Shown one piece after another: positions 23,569 through 34,285 of a DNA stretch of 64,000 bases. Origin of the DNA: Spizellomyces punctatus DAOM BR117 (Eukaryota > Chytridiomycota > Chytridiomycetes > Spizellomycetales > Spizellomycetaceae); NCBI RefSeq assembly GCF_000182565.1, contig NW_015971550.1:172579-236578 (forward strand), in the 5' to 3' direction. The translations under genes and the position numbers were made by a program. A model generated the notes under the pieces. That model was not told the origin of the DNA. It worked only from the letters and a program-made list of their open reading frames with translations, and made no database searches. Numbering within the stretch: position 1 is the first letter of the stretch; each line of letters opens with the position of its first letter.

Positions 23569-24489
23569 TTATGCTGTCTGAGCCTTGCTGCTGGGGAAAG
23601 TCGACTTCACTTCGGTCCAAGCCTGTGCAGCAGAGTTCATGTAGTACTTGTCGGCCTCATCGAGTCGCGAGACAATAGAGTTGACAGCGCCCTTTGTGGT
23701 GCCAACAACCATGTCGCGGGTGGCTCCGACAGCATTCACGGTGCGGTCCGCCGTGGTAGTAGTGGTGTTGACGCTCCATTCGAGAGCACTGGATATGGGC
23801 CTTGGGAGAACCGCCTTTGCCGTTTCGATGGGGTGGGTAGCCGCGTTGGCTACCACTTCGTAGGTCTGTTCGGCACGCGAGACAATACCGCCAGGAAGCA
23901 CCTTTTTAGCAGTAGAGTGGGTTGTTGCAGTGGTGTAGTTGACAACAGCTACTGTAGTGTCGGCGACCTTGTGAGCAATGTTACCAGCAGTTCCGACAGC
24001 GTAGCCTGTCACGCCCGAGACGGCACCAGCACCGGCGGCCACGACGTTGGCGGTCGTTTGAACGTAGAGCTTGGCGGCCTTGGCAGCGCCACCTACTGTG
24101 AGACTTGTCACGGCGCGTGTTGCGTTGACTCCAGCGTTAACAGTTGCGCGTGCGACACCGACTGTGACACCGGCAGCTTGAGCTGCACCGCGAGAAGCGG
24201 TGGAAGCCGCGTTTTGAGCGACGGATGCAGCAGATTGCGCAGCCGACTTTGCCTTTCCGACGACAGTTTGAGTTCCCTGTTGCGCCTTTGCGCTCACATC
24301 CTGCGTGAATTCTGCAGCTGCAGCTACCTGAGGGGCAACGGTTTCCTTTGTCTTGTTTGCGTATTCCGTCACGTAAGGACGAGCTCCATTGATAGAGTCT
24401 TGAACAGCGCGAGAAGCCTTGTGCGCTGTGTCCTTGACCTTGTTGACTGTCTCACCGTTAAGGGGAGTGTTGGAAGCGACGGCGCTCAT
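23569..24489 (-). CDS. amphipathic-helix repeat protein (LEA-/perilipin-like)
   Basis: This is a single exon of 306 aa starting at ATG 24489 (MSAVASN). The whole protein is Ala/Thr/Val/Lys-rich with 11-residue-type periodicity (TAHKASRAVQDS, KETVAPQVAAAAEF, KAKSAAQSAASVAQN, VADTTVAVVNYTT, HPIETAKAVLPRP). It has no Trp until near the end, no signal peptide and few helix breakers. Such repeats form amphipathic helices, as in LEA group 3, apolipoproteins and perilipins; a lipid-droplet or desiccation-protection role is a reasonable inference. A Gly/Ala-rich middle (AGAGAVSGVTGYAVG) could dip into a membrane. No exact family was identified. The frame continues upstream in-frame but only as 5' UTR (no consensus start). 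Confidence 0.7.
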   Translation of the reverse strand: MSAVASNTPLNGETVNKVKDTAHKASRAVQDSINGARPYVTEYANKTKETVAPQVAAAAEFTQDVSAKAQQGTQTVVGKAKSAAQSAASVAQNAASTASRGAAQAAGVTVGVARATVNAGVNATRAVTSLTVGGAAKAAKLYVQTTANVVAAGAGAVSGVTGYAVGTAGNIAHKVADTTVAVVNYTTATTHSTAKKVLPGGIVSRAEQTYEVVANAATHPIETAKAVLPRPISSALEWSVNTTTTTADRTVNAVGATRDMVVGTTKGAVNSIVSRLDEADKYYMNSAAQAWTEVKSTFPSSKAQTA

Positions 24490-27461
24490 GTTTAAAGAGA
24501 GGGTGGGAGACTGTCGAGATGCAAAAGGATGAATGCAATGAATGAGCGACAATGAGAGACAAACATGGCACATACAATGTAGAAAGACTGCAACCCCAAC
24601 GGCAAAGAAAGACGACAAGACAGTTAAGACAAAACTCGCACAAGACAAGGAGGACAATGCACACCCAGTACCTTATGAGGAAGAGAGTAAGAGATGAATA
24701 CACGACTGCAGTGATAATAAAACCAAGAGGTTCTCGTTTGTTTTCCGTTGGTTGCGTGCAAAAGAAGAACAAAAGGAGGAGGAGGAGGAAGAAGAAGAAG
24801 GACGACGACGAGAAAAAGCCCAAATGCAAGGGGTGAAAGACGAACGCGTGCTCTTCACATGTCAATTAAGCGTCTTTACTCATCATATTCCATATATGGA
24901 TATATTACATTCTCATTCCGATTCATTCCGATAGTTATTATCAAATGGGGAGAATTGAACACTTTTTTTTTTTTAATGGAGAACGTTTGGCGGCCAGCAG
25001 GAGGAGGTTCTTCGCAGGAGCAAAAGGCGGTGATCATTAGAATGGGCAGTAGCAGGGGGAGAGCCCAGTAGCCTCCAAGCAAAAAGGCAATGGGATTAAG
25101 GAAGAAGTGCCCGTTAAAAGATTAGGCGGGTGATGGATTTGGCATGCGCTAAAAACAGAAACGGCTGCGCATCCGCTTGCGTCTTTTGCAGACCCGCCCG
25201 TGGTTCTTTTTGTAAATACTTTCCACGTGTAGCATCTTTTTTTCATGTGCATTTCACGCTCGAAAGCGCTCTCGCTCAATAAAGGAAACAAAACGCCATC
25301 GCCTTTATTAGCTTGCATTGGGTTTTTTGTAACGAGCAGCCTTTGTCACAAGTGGATGGCTCTCGCCCTTTGGGGGGGGACTCTTCTCCATGGGGCTACG
25401 TAGCTTTTCATCCCAGTTGGGTAAATCGAACTGCCCTGGGTTGTGCATTCGCGCCCATTTCCCGTGGCCCCGCGCGGGGGCGCGCCCCTCTAAAGAGGTT
25501 TCTCGTAGTGAAGAGCTTTTGGGAGCTTTAGGCGGAGGCCCGCGAGGATTCCCCGGGAATGGGATTGCTTACTCGTATTGGAAAAGTCGTCATGGTCTGG
25601 ACACTGTCAGTTTTAATGTGTGTGATGGTAATCTGATGAGAAGCAATACAAGCGATCAAGATAGGGTGGTGATGATCAACAAAAGTAGTGATGATATGGG
25701 CCATGCCGCACACCAAATTTGATGCAATGCGTTTCTTGGACAATAACGACACATTTCCATTACTGTCTCCCGAGAGTGTGCCGAGACAAACCTTCAAACA
25801 ATAGTAAGATCATACAGGGATGGCCATTTGTGCATGGGATTTGCCAGCAGTTGTTCTTTCCACGGCATGCACTCTGCCCAACTGCTGGCATCCGTCCACT
25901 TTCGAGCATGACCAGCTCTTTGTCACTTTAACAGACGCTGATACATTTGCAAACATCAGACATTGCATGGGGATATAATTAATCCATGCCCAAAGAGTGA
26001 AAACCGTTTTGGGGAAATTAGACAAACAATCAATATGTCATCATCCGTAATTGATGTCTCGCAGGATCGGAAAGCTCTCAAATACTTGTTTGGCGCCAAT
26101 GTAATAAAGTTCTTCACGATTCGTAGCGCGGATGGATAGACGCCGGCACAAGGTGGACAAGTCTCCAAGTTTACCCAAAAGCGCAGATGCTGCAAGGATC
26201 GGGTCTTGCGAGTTCAAGCAAAACATGATGCATTACTTGAATTGCCTCAGTTACCATAAGGCGGGAGAAGATCCCACCTGGGATACAGGCAGCAATGGCA
26301 GCTTGCTCGTCACAAGCTTTCTGCGCAGAATATATTGTTTCACGTGGAAAAGCGGGTAGACAAGAAAGTTCATTTGTGTGAATTGTGCATGCCACCTCCT
26401 CGATGGCGCATCAAAGTTTAAAGGATCTTGACGACATGAATACCATGCTCCATCTTGCCTCCCAACTATGAGACGTTCATGCCGCCTATGAAGGTTGATG
26501 CAGCAACTCAGCGTGTGTTCAGCAATACACAACTTTTGAGCCCTCCTACACTTGGCTACTTGGAACTTGGCCAAGTGCATTTGCCCAATGTGGTTGGGCG
26601 GAGTTATGCCATTTGTATTATTGTTGGCCGATGTCGGTCTGCTACTAAATCACCATTGCCACCACTCGCAAGATGACATTTCCTAGATGACACCTTTGGT
26701 AGCACTTTTGCAAAGAGAAACTACAGTGTAGACACCCTCAGGTAGACAGTGTCCACACAGGATAGGAATCCCTTGGAGATTATGATAGGTAATTCACAGG
26801 TGTAATTTCCCGAGTCAGCAGAGTCGCTTTTGAGGGAATTAATATAAAAACCAGCAACCCTTAAAGAAAAGTAAATCCAAAGGAATCAGTAAAATAAGCT
26901 AGAGTTTTTCTCGATGAAATATAATGTGCGCAAGATTAAGGTTATGCATATCCGAGTTGATTTGTGTTTGGCGATGGTAGAATTTGGGGAACATTCAGAA
27001 AACCAATGGCAGTGCGACACGCAAAGTCATGTCAGATTTTGAGTCTCATCTTTTTGCACGTCCGCTTTATGATCATGGATGTAAGTGGGCATACTCGGTT
27101 TTGATACCACAAAAAGTGTGTTTTGGAACAAAATGAGATACCAGTAGATGCGCATTCGGCCAACTGCATGGATATATCTGTCCCCATTGGCACGGACCAA
27201 AAGAACTCAAGCTCTACCGGCACATCTTTCGTACCCGAATAACACTAATTACTCTTCATATCCATTCAGTCGTATGCCTATGGTGAAATGGTTCATCAAA
27301 TAATTGGCACATTCAGCAATGGGAGTTACAAGCGCAAGCTGTCCAGCGTTCGTGAATGTGTACGTAAGCAGAATTCCCGATCGCAAAGCACGTGGCTGAC
27401 TCAACCAGCTGAACACTTTGGAACCGAGATCTTTGCCCGCAACTGTAATTGGAGCTGAACA
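24490..27461. other. gene-poor 3-kb interval
   Basis: This interval lies upstream of the repeat protein (minus) and of the DUF726 gene (plus). The left part holds a purine-rich (GAGGAGGAAGAAGAAG) tract at 24776-24803 and a CACGTG at 25223. A GC-rich patch (about 25470-25500, gcgcgggggcgcgcccc) is unlike its surroundings. The right part (25.95-26.6 kb) carries overlapping minus-strand frames, listed separately. No RNA gene or transposon was recognised. Confidence 0.45.
25956..26580 (-). CDS. possible fragmentary or intron-containing hypothetical gene
   Basis: Overlapping minus-strand frames: one reads HTNELSCLPAF...IFSRLMVTEAIQ, another continues HLRFWVNLETCPPC...DDDILIVC. They can be joined through a 47-base GTAATG...TTGCAG intron near 26188-26234. 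A third frame (ASALLGKLGDLSTLCRR) also stays open after the same acceptor, so the real phase is unclear. Content is helix-prone, but no domain was recognised. It may be a real gene with unresolved ends or a decayed copy. Confidence 0.25.
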
Positions 27462-29186
27462 ATGTCTACCCTCCCGCAGGACTTGGCCAACCTCATTTAC
27501 TCCCTCCTCACCCAAGACCTTTCCACCCTCCAACGCCAACGCGCCCCCACTTGCTGTATATCCAATTTCACAACATTCACGTCCCAATTCCTCGCGCTCC
27601 TCGGCTCCACGGACCCAGTAGACGCCGACGCCCTAATCACCTCCCTCCAAACCCAACACATACCCCACGACAACCTCGAAAGAATTCTAAAGCAAGTCGT
27701 CGCAGGGTCTATTCTTGTTGTCGGGGGATACGATGCTCGTGTCCGTGGGGTTCTTCGGCGGGTACTGGGGATTGTATTGGTGGCTGAGGGCGAAAAGGGG
27801 CGAAGCATGGTCTTGCAGGTTGTTGAGCGTGGTGTTGGGGAGGGTGTAGGTAAGGAGCTGAATGCAAAGGAGGAAGAGCAACCAAAGGACGCGACAGAGG
27901 ATGTGAAAAAGTGGATGAGGTTGGGATTGTATACGGTTGCGGGTGGGATGGCGGTTGCGATGACTGGCGGGTTGGCGGCACCGTATTTGGCTACGGGACT
28001 TGGGTCTTTGTTTGCTAGTGTTGGGTTAACAGGTGCGACGGCTGCGGGGCTCGTTGGGGCTTTGGGGACAGCATCAGGCGGGATGATAGCTGGTGCCGTC
28101 GTGGGTGCTTCAGGAGGATTAGCAGGTATGTATCCTAACTCTTTTGCAACAAGCAAAACATGATACGTATATTGACCCTTTTTTGCGGCAGCGTACAAAC
28201 TAGCCCACCCAACTCTCACTGAATTCTACTTTCGACCCGTCACTCCTCACCCGCCCTCTGTTCCCTCCCTCCACCTCATCATCCCCATTAGTGGACACCC
28301 GGGCACCATATCCGAGACAGTAGAACCATGGGAAACCCTTTCCATCTACGCAGCATTTTCAGAGATCCACTGCCTGATTTACGAGTCGGGCGCGATGGGA
28401 ACTCTCTCTAAAGCCTTGGAAGAGCTTGATACTGCCGGGGTCGACATGCACGGTGACAGTCCCACCTTGCCATCCATGTCAGCCATCCACCTCAGTCTCG
28501 TTACTGATTCGCCCTGGACGAGCGCTCTCCACCTCTCCAAAGAAGCCGGTCTCCTCCTTGCTAACCAAATTCTTGTTCCCGCATTACACGGCCACCACCC
28601 CGTAACTCTCATAGGCTACACAACAGGCGCATACACCATCTTCCATTGTCTATCTGAGCTTGCGCGTCGTGGCCGAGTCGAGTCAAACGTATACGGTATC
28701 ATTGATTCTGTGTACCTCCTTGGTGCACCCATAGACATCCATGACCCCATGTGGCCTGAACTCCGCCATGTCGTCCACGGCCGATTCGTCAATGCCTATT
28801 GTGGTGGCGACTGGGCACTCCGCTTCCTATGTCGCACCGCCAATGTTGCAGGTCTTTTACCCGTTGAAATCCCATCCCTAATTGACGACGACGATAATGA
28901 TATCACCCACATGGACAGCGGTATTGAAAATGTGGATATATCCCATTGCATTACTACTTTTCTTGACTTTCCTACCAACATGGTCGAAGTATTGGAAGCC
29001 ATTGGATTCGAGAGAGGTAAAAGTAGAGTTCAGACTGGGGAAGTCTTGTTCGCGTTTGGAGAGGATGGCGAGGGGTTGGACAATAATGTGTCCACTTTAT
29101 CACCCAACAAGGCTGCGGAACTGGTTGAAGAAGAAGAAGATGTTGGGTGGAAGGGTCGTGGAATTGCGTTTGGCAGGGCTGTTTGA
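27462..29186 (+). CDS. DUF726 (TMCO4-like) alpha/beta-hydrolase-fold membrane protein
   Basis: Two exons (27462-28125, 28192-29186) give 552 aa. The N-terminal region is soluble. It is followed near residues 150-220 by the Gly/Ala-rich hydrophobic block typical of DUF726 (GLYTVAGGMAVAMTGGLAAPYLATGLGSLF, then GLVGALGTASGGMIAGAVVGASGGLAAYKLA), which forms membrane segments. The C-terminal half is the hydrolase-like domain: VPSLHLIIPISGHPG, an LPSMSAIHLSLV stretch, then VTLIGYTTGAYTIFHCLSELARRG and VYLLGAPID. In most relatives the elbow reads GFSLGA; here the nucleophile position is Thr (GYTTG), so normal serine hydrolysis is doubtful. Relatives include human TMCO4 and yeast Yfl034w. Confidence 0.88.
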
Positions 29187-29726
29187 ATAGAACTTTGGCC
29201 AGTTATGGCCCATGTATATCAACATTCGAAAGAGTAGACAGGCTTTAAATTATATCATTTTTAACATGGGAGCACCCCACTGGAGAGCTCTTTTAGAATT
29301 TACAGTTTTGAGAAAAAGAAAATCCAGGCAATCCTGATGTGAGCCACATGATCCATACCCCATCGTTTTCCGAATTCACAGTGCCAGTCCATCCCTCACA
29401 GTATCCAACCAGGCAAAAGCTGTAACACACCCAAGAAATGTGATAGTACATTGTTGAATTCACATACGTCTTTGGTGCATTCTCTCCTCTGGAGGGTTGG
29501 TCCCAGGTCCGATTCCTGGCGGGCTCACTCACATGCAAAGATATACATTTCTTGAGGAGACTGCGTTTTAAATACATTTTATATTCGTAGCTATTGCGCA
29601 GCAAAAGACTCTTTGCTGAATTGAACAAGCCTTAATAATCAGGAAGCCCTTTAAAACCACTGTAAGCTGACCAGGCTTGACACGCTATATATACTAGGAC
29701 ATTGTATAATAAAAAAAAATATTATA
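29187..29726. other. intergenic between convergent genes
   Basis: This 540-base gap between convergent DUF726 and ABHD genes is mostly AT-rich (poly-A/T near 29708-29726). It contains the tRNA-like sequence listed separately. Confidence 0.5.
29456..29527 (+). pseudogene. tRNA-like sequence, probably a decayed tRNA
   Basis: A 72-base stretch has a perfect T-arm (CCAGG / TCCGATT / CCTGG, 29503-29519) and an acceptor 3' strand CGGGCTC followed by A. It also has a TTTGGT D-loop and an anticodon-arm-like hairpin (TTCTC, loop TCCTCTG, GAGGG). Minus-strand translation gives EPARNRTWD, the kind of string that tRNAs give when mis-translated. The 5' acceptor strand GAATTCA pairs only partly with CGGGCTC; the differences from GAGCCCG are all transitions. 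Loop position 33 is C instead of T. It probably is not functional. Confidence 0.3.
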
Positions 29727-31760
29727 TTATCTCAAGGGGCAAAGTAACTCTACCCTCCGTCTGTGTATTTCGTGCAATAAGCTACATAAATCACACTCGT
29801 AAAGATCATCAGGGATATGTAAGCAATTTACACTGGGCTCCTCAGACAAGTCGATAGTCATTTCCTTTCCAAAATTCAAAACCTCACAATGGTATCGCTC
29901 GTCTCCGACCACCTGCATACCCGAACAAGATCCCTAAAAGCAATAACAGAATCCGATTTCGAGGTATCAACCGCATCACAAACAGGCCTGGATGCTTTTT
30001 TGGTTTCACTGTTGGCTTGGGCTGGACGGCCACGGAGGTGGATGGAACGGGCGGTGCGGAGGAGACGCTACGACGAGGTTCTCCGGAGGATTGCCTGGAC
30101 ACGGGTCCGGGTCTGGGAATTTCACGTGGGGGTGCGGCATGAGGCGCAGGAAGGGAAGGCGGGAGGGGTGTAGAGAATGAGATTCTGCGAGCGGTCACCG
30201 GAAGATTATTGGAAGCGACAGGGTGATGCTTTTCCTCGTGTGGAAGAGATCGGTAGGACTATATAGTAAATTATTTAGTCTCGGACAGAGCAGCCAAATA
30301 TGCCATACCGCGCACAATCTCACCTCGACAATAGTGAATATAAACTCTCCAACAGGCTTTGCAAACCACCTCTTGGGCTTCATTCCCTGAAACCATCCCA
30401 AATGCCCTCCATGCGGAGTTACGCCCAAAATCACGTACGGATTTTCCTTGACTTCGAAGAAAGGTATGGCTTCCTTGGGTGCAACAGGATCATCCAGAGC
30501 AGAGAACAAGAGCATCGGTCGACGAATATCAGGCACAAACTGTGCACTAGATCCCTGACGATAATATTCATGGACAGTGCGGTATTTGAAGGCTTTGCGG
30601 GTCAACAAGTCATCAAATTCGTAAATGAAGCGAGCACTCATGAGTTGGTCCACATCGACGAGATTGGAGTTTGTAAATTTGTGCATGTGACGCTTAAACA
30701 CTCGAATCAGGTTCTGCGTCATGCGCTTGCTGTATATGTTACGGCCGAACCAAGTGCTGTGCATGACATGGCTGCCGAGAAGGAGATCGAACGGGTTTGC
30801 AACCGCTACTGCACCAATAAAAGGACAGCTCTCGCCTGTTTCTCCAACAAACTGTCAATGAGGAACGTCAGCATGGGCAGCTACATTTTAGGAAGTCATG
30901 ACCGCTATATGTACCTTTGTCAATACGTTTGCACCCAAAGAAAAGCCAACGCCAAAAAGAGGGGCATCAGGACATCGCCTCCTGATGTAGTCAAGAGCAT
31001 ATCTCAAATCGCCAGTATATGCACCGCAATACAATTGCGCTGAAGTAAGCTCTGTCTGAGCACAGCCTCTAAAGTTTGATACTACCGCTCGGTAGCCCCT
31101 TTGAGCTACTTCCTCTACAACATCCTGCACGTACGTCTCGTGCGATCCTCCAGTCAGTCCATGAAGAATGACGATAATAGGTGTTTTGTCGTGTTCAGAG
31201 GCCGAAGGGGGAAGAGCAGGATGCCAATCCAAAGCCACATTTCCACCATCAGGAAAGTAAATTAGCTCACGGGTATATTCTATCCTTGGCTTGGCGTAAT
31301 CAGCAAACAACGCAGCAAAGATCGTTTGTAAGTGCCCGTTAGCCAAGTAAGGTGTTGGGGAAAACACATTCTTCTCCCCCTTGGGATCCGCCAATGTCGG
31401 ACATTCTTGCCGGATGAGCTTATGCAACGGCACCTGCTCAATACTCTCGCCCCCTCGTTTTCCAACCTGCCTTTTGGCTCGCTTGATGCCAACAGTCCGT
31501 GGCGCGTGATAAATAGTCACCGGGTTCGTTAGCAGCAAGCGTTGACGAAGATACAAGATTAAAGCCCACAGAGCAAGGGTGGCGATAGACAAAAGGAGCG
31601 AGAGACGGAACGGGGAGAGCGTGTAGAGTTTGAACTGGTTGACCACACTCGCCGGGAGATAGAGCAAGAATCGGTATGGCAATTGTGGCTCCATGTTTGA
31701 CCAGTCGCTGTAATCAGTAGGAACCCCAGTGTTGACGGGAACGAAAACTCCTTCCGACAT
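29727..31760 (-). CDS. ABHD1/ABHD3/EHT1-type alpha/beta hydrolase
   Basis: Four exons (30915-31760, 30324-30851, 29980-30258, 29727-29933) give 619 aa. A membrane anchor lies near residue 50 (FRLSLLLSIATLALWALILYL). The catalytic domain follows: FSPTPYLANGHLQTIFAALF, IIVILHGLTGGSHETYV (oxyanion region), VVSNFRGCAQTEL, GVGFSLGANVLTK (nucleophile Ser), MLLFSALDDPVAP (Asp) and VTPHGGHLGWF (His). Relatives are yeast Eht1/Eeb1/Ymr210w and ABHD1/3, which act as acyltransferases, esterases or phospholipases at ER or lipid droplets. The C-terminal extension is Pro-rich (SFSTPLPPSLPAPHAAPPREI) and ends in a charged segment with LYECDLC. Reading through the last 46-base intron gives instead a hydrophobic tail. 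Confidence 0.9.
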
Positions 31761-32185
31761 GATGGGCACAACTGAAATATTCGAAAAAAAGAAAAAGCGT
31801 TGAAAACTTCAAAGGCCTCCAAAGTGTTCGCGTTCGGTACAATGAACTTCCATGCGTTCCAATGCATTCCAATAGATAAACATGCTTGAAAGCCACGTGG
31901 AAACCTTGATCGACTGTTGTGTTGTACGTAATACGTCTCCGTCGTTGTGCCGAGGCCTTAAAAATGCATGATATTGACATTAACCTAGAATCCATGACAA
32001 GTGGAACTCTACTACAGTATTCCGTAGGCGCAGAGGCGATTACCATGCGATCTGTTGAAGATAATGAAATATCCATCCTCAGCATCCTCATGCCTATGGA
32101 CTTGGCACTCACGGTGCAAATGAAAATAAGCAAACGAACGGCTTGTAATTACTTGCGGTCAATTGCATATGCTAGAGGGCGGTGC

Positions 32186-32902
32186 CTATGAATTGACCAA
32201 TGAATACAAGCGATGAATGAACATTGGGACAGAAAATATGGTGGAAAGCACTATGAGCCGTCGGTTGGCTAAGATTACTGCTAAATCAGGTTCAACCTCA
32301 CATTCCAGTACCATATTATCAAAGTGTACCATTGCATTCAATGTTTTTGAACAAGTACTTACACTCCATCGCACAGATTTCAAGTCGGCTATCAAGCGCA
32401 GGAGTAAATCTTGATTGCTTTCCCGGCGCGAAGGCTTTATCTGGGTACCACCTAGTTCGTTCCAATTTCTTTCCACACACGTGCATATATTCTCTACGAG
32501 TTCTATTACAATGTCCTGCTTTTTCATAGTGTGATGTCCGTGTTTCAACGTATCACCCGACCATTGCAGGTGTGGCTTATTAAGCTGATAACCAAAATAG
32601 TATTTTAATAGAGTATTCATTCTCAACTGCCAGCCCGCGAACAAATGACCATGGAAGCCGTTGTATTGTGCGCGGACTTCGGTTTGGAGAACAGCGGGAT
32701 GGTTTCTAATACCAAGTGACATGGAGGCAAGCCCTTGGACGTGGCAATCTAAATGGACTGAGAGATATCTGGCCCCTTGACGGGTGGTGCATCTCTGTGG
32801 GAAACTTTGCGTCCACATCAATAATTTCCTGTATGGGCTCATTGTCCAGCGGAATTGGATGTAGGTTAGTATCACAGCAGCGAGCTCTGGTATATCAGGC
32901 AT
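32186..32902 (-). CDS. possible hypothetical protein (238-codon open frame)
   Basis: This is the longest open frame in the interval, starting MPDIPELAAVILTYIQFRW and ending LVNS-stop. It is His- and Leu-rich and has no recognised domain. Other minus-strand frames upstream look partly coding: KNLDLEYVIKEIIASAP with LIAQALLNLSSYDIA (33534-33731, armadillo-like in texture), and REMDQWMKVYLTFRTIERFKRLL (33790-34041). They may be exons of one gene running from about 34.2 to 32.2 kb. The phases of the obvious splice sites did not join cleanly, so no model is offered; a degenerated gene is equally possible. Confidence 0.25.
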   Translation of the reverse strand: MPDIPELAAVILTYIQFRWTMSPYRKLLMWTQSFPQRCTTRQGARYLSVHLDCHVQGLASMSLGIRNHPAVLQTEVRAQYNGFHGHLFAGWQLRMNTLLKYYFGYQLNKPHLQWSGDTLKHGHHTMKKQDIVIELVENICTCVERNWNELGGTQIKPSRRESNQDLLLRLIADLKSVRWSVSTCSKTLNAMVHFDNMVLECEVEPDLAVILANRRLIVLSTIFSVPMFIHRLYSLVNS

Positions 32903-34205
32903 GCCGTCGTTTGCCCAATCACCGCAATGCTTTTACATGCTGCCAATATTATCCCAGCTTTTTCAACTTTGAATCGCGCCTAGTAACGCAGTTCGGAATT
33001 GCAGTTTGGTGAGATATAACTCTGTCCCTCGCTTCACCGTGCATCGATGCCTGCCATACTGCTGTTGTGTTCATGGAGGCTCGCTGATGAGAAAGGACGC
33101 AAATCGACACACAAATGCCTCAAGTTTGCCACACGGCAGTGGCAGATTGTATTCTCGCGTGTTGGTTCTAGCCAAGTCTTCGAGACCAGATCCTTGTACT
33201 CTTCCTCAAGCTCTCCGGAACTATCTTTGACGGCCACCGCAGGAGGAATTTCAAATGGTAAAGATGCACATGTTTCTTTTTTTTTCATAGATGTAGCGGA
33301 CCCACGCCAACATATCCCTCAAGTGAATACTCTCATGGCAGACCAAAATGTTTGCATGAAGTGTAGCGCTCCAGCCGGTCAATGGTGACAATGTCATGTT
33401 GTGACCGCTAACCGAAACCTTCACAATATTTGTATGATCTTCCTATCGACCCCCGTCACTTGCAACATACATTCTTCTGTAGTCAGAACGCAACTTTGTC
33501 CATGCATGTCAACAGGGACCCGACTGTTGCTAATCATACATCGACACTCCAAATGGCAAAGCTTGGAGTTGCGGAGCTTTCAATTTTGCTGGCTCTAGGT
33601 CGTGCTATGTCATATGAGGATAGATTGAGTAGCGCTTGCGCAATAAGACGAATGATGTCAGGGACCGGACCAATAGGCGCCGAAGCTATGATTTCCTTGA
33701 TGACATATTCAAGGTCCAGGTTCTTTACCAAGGAAGGCCTTATGAACCCTTTGTGCGAGCTATTTTGCTGACTCTTTGGCGGTGTTGATCTATGACAACA
33801 AGAAGTCGATTATGGTATATTTACACATCTTGTCTATACCTCTGAATGATGGCAAAAGACGCTTGAAGCGCTCAATAGTCCGGAAAGTAAGATAAACTTT
33901 CATCCATTGATCCATTTCCCTTTGATTCACTGGTTGCGTAGTGTGATCAAGTTCTCTTGGCATTTCTGTGACCAATATGCGCAGCACGGGAAATGCACAA
34001 CAGTATTTTCGCTCGTGCTGACTGATTCTGTGACAAGACAAGGGGCATGACTATGTCTGGAATACAAATTCATGGTAGTATCGAATGCATTAAGGAATGG
34101 AAAGTCATGAAAAGTGACGGGGCAGCAGTCACTTTGTGACTGGTATTCGGACAACTGTATTCGGACATCAGTTTGGACCTGACGCCTTCGGACAAATGCG
34201 ACGTC

Positions 34206-34211
34206 CACGTG
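34206..34211. promoter_or_regulatory. CACGTG E-box upstream of ZMYND12
   Basis: CACGTG lies 75 bases before the inferred ZMYND12 ATG at 34286. It is one of several E-box cores close to starts in this window; weak evidence alone. Confidence 0.3.
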
Positions 34212-34285
34212 AGATTATGATGACCTAATCAACGGAGACGCATCTGAGCCGACTGATGACTTGCAGGAACCTGGCAAAGGTAGTC

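Larger units (their letters stand above)
31761..34285. other. 2.5-kb interval without a confident gene
   Basis: The interval separates the ABHD gene (minus) from ZMYND12 (plus). Multiple medium ORFs occur, mostly on the minus strand; the longest is listed separately. CACGTG occurs at 31894, 32479 and 34206. Composition is slightly AT-richer than the neighbouring genes. No repeat copies were recognised by eye. Confidence 0.4.

Noticed and set aside
24490-24657. N-terminal extension of the amphipathic-repeat protein (in-frame hydrophobic sequence upstream)
   Set aside because: The in-frame upstream stretch lacks an ATG start and has no similarity in composition to the protein; it is treated as 5' UTR.
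25313-25722. Plus-strand ORFs over the GC-rich patch
   Set aside because: Odd composition and no coding character; the patch is noted as unusual sequence only.
29884-30198. ABHD gene ending at 29884 with a hydrophobic tail as the main product
   Set aside because: A GT-AG intron at 29934-29979 keeps phase and opens a longer protein-like exon to 29727; the short ending is kept only as a possible retained-intron form.
31919-32191. Plus-strand ORF of 90 codons (MHDIDINLESMTSG...)
   Set aside because: It lies in the promoter of the ABHD gene, has no family match and is opposed by minus-strand frames; not enough to call.
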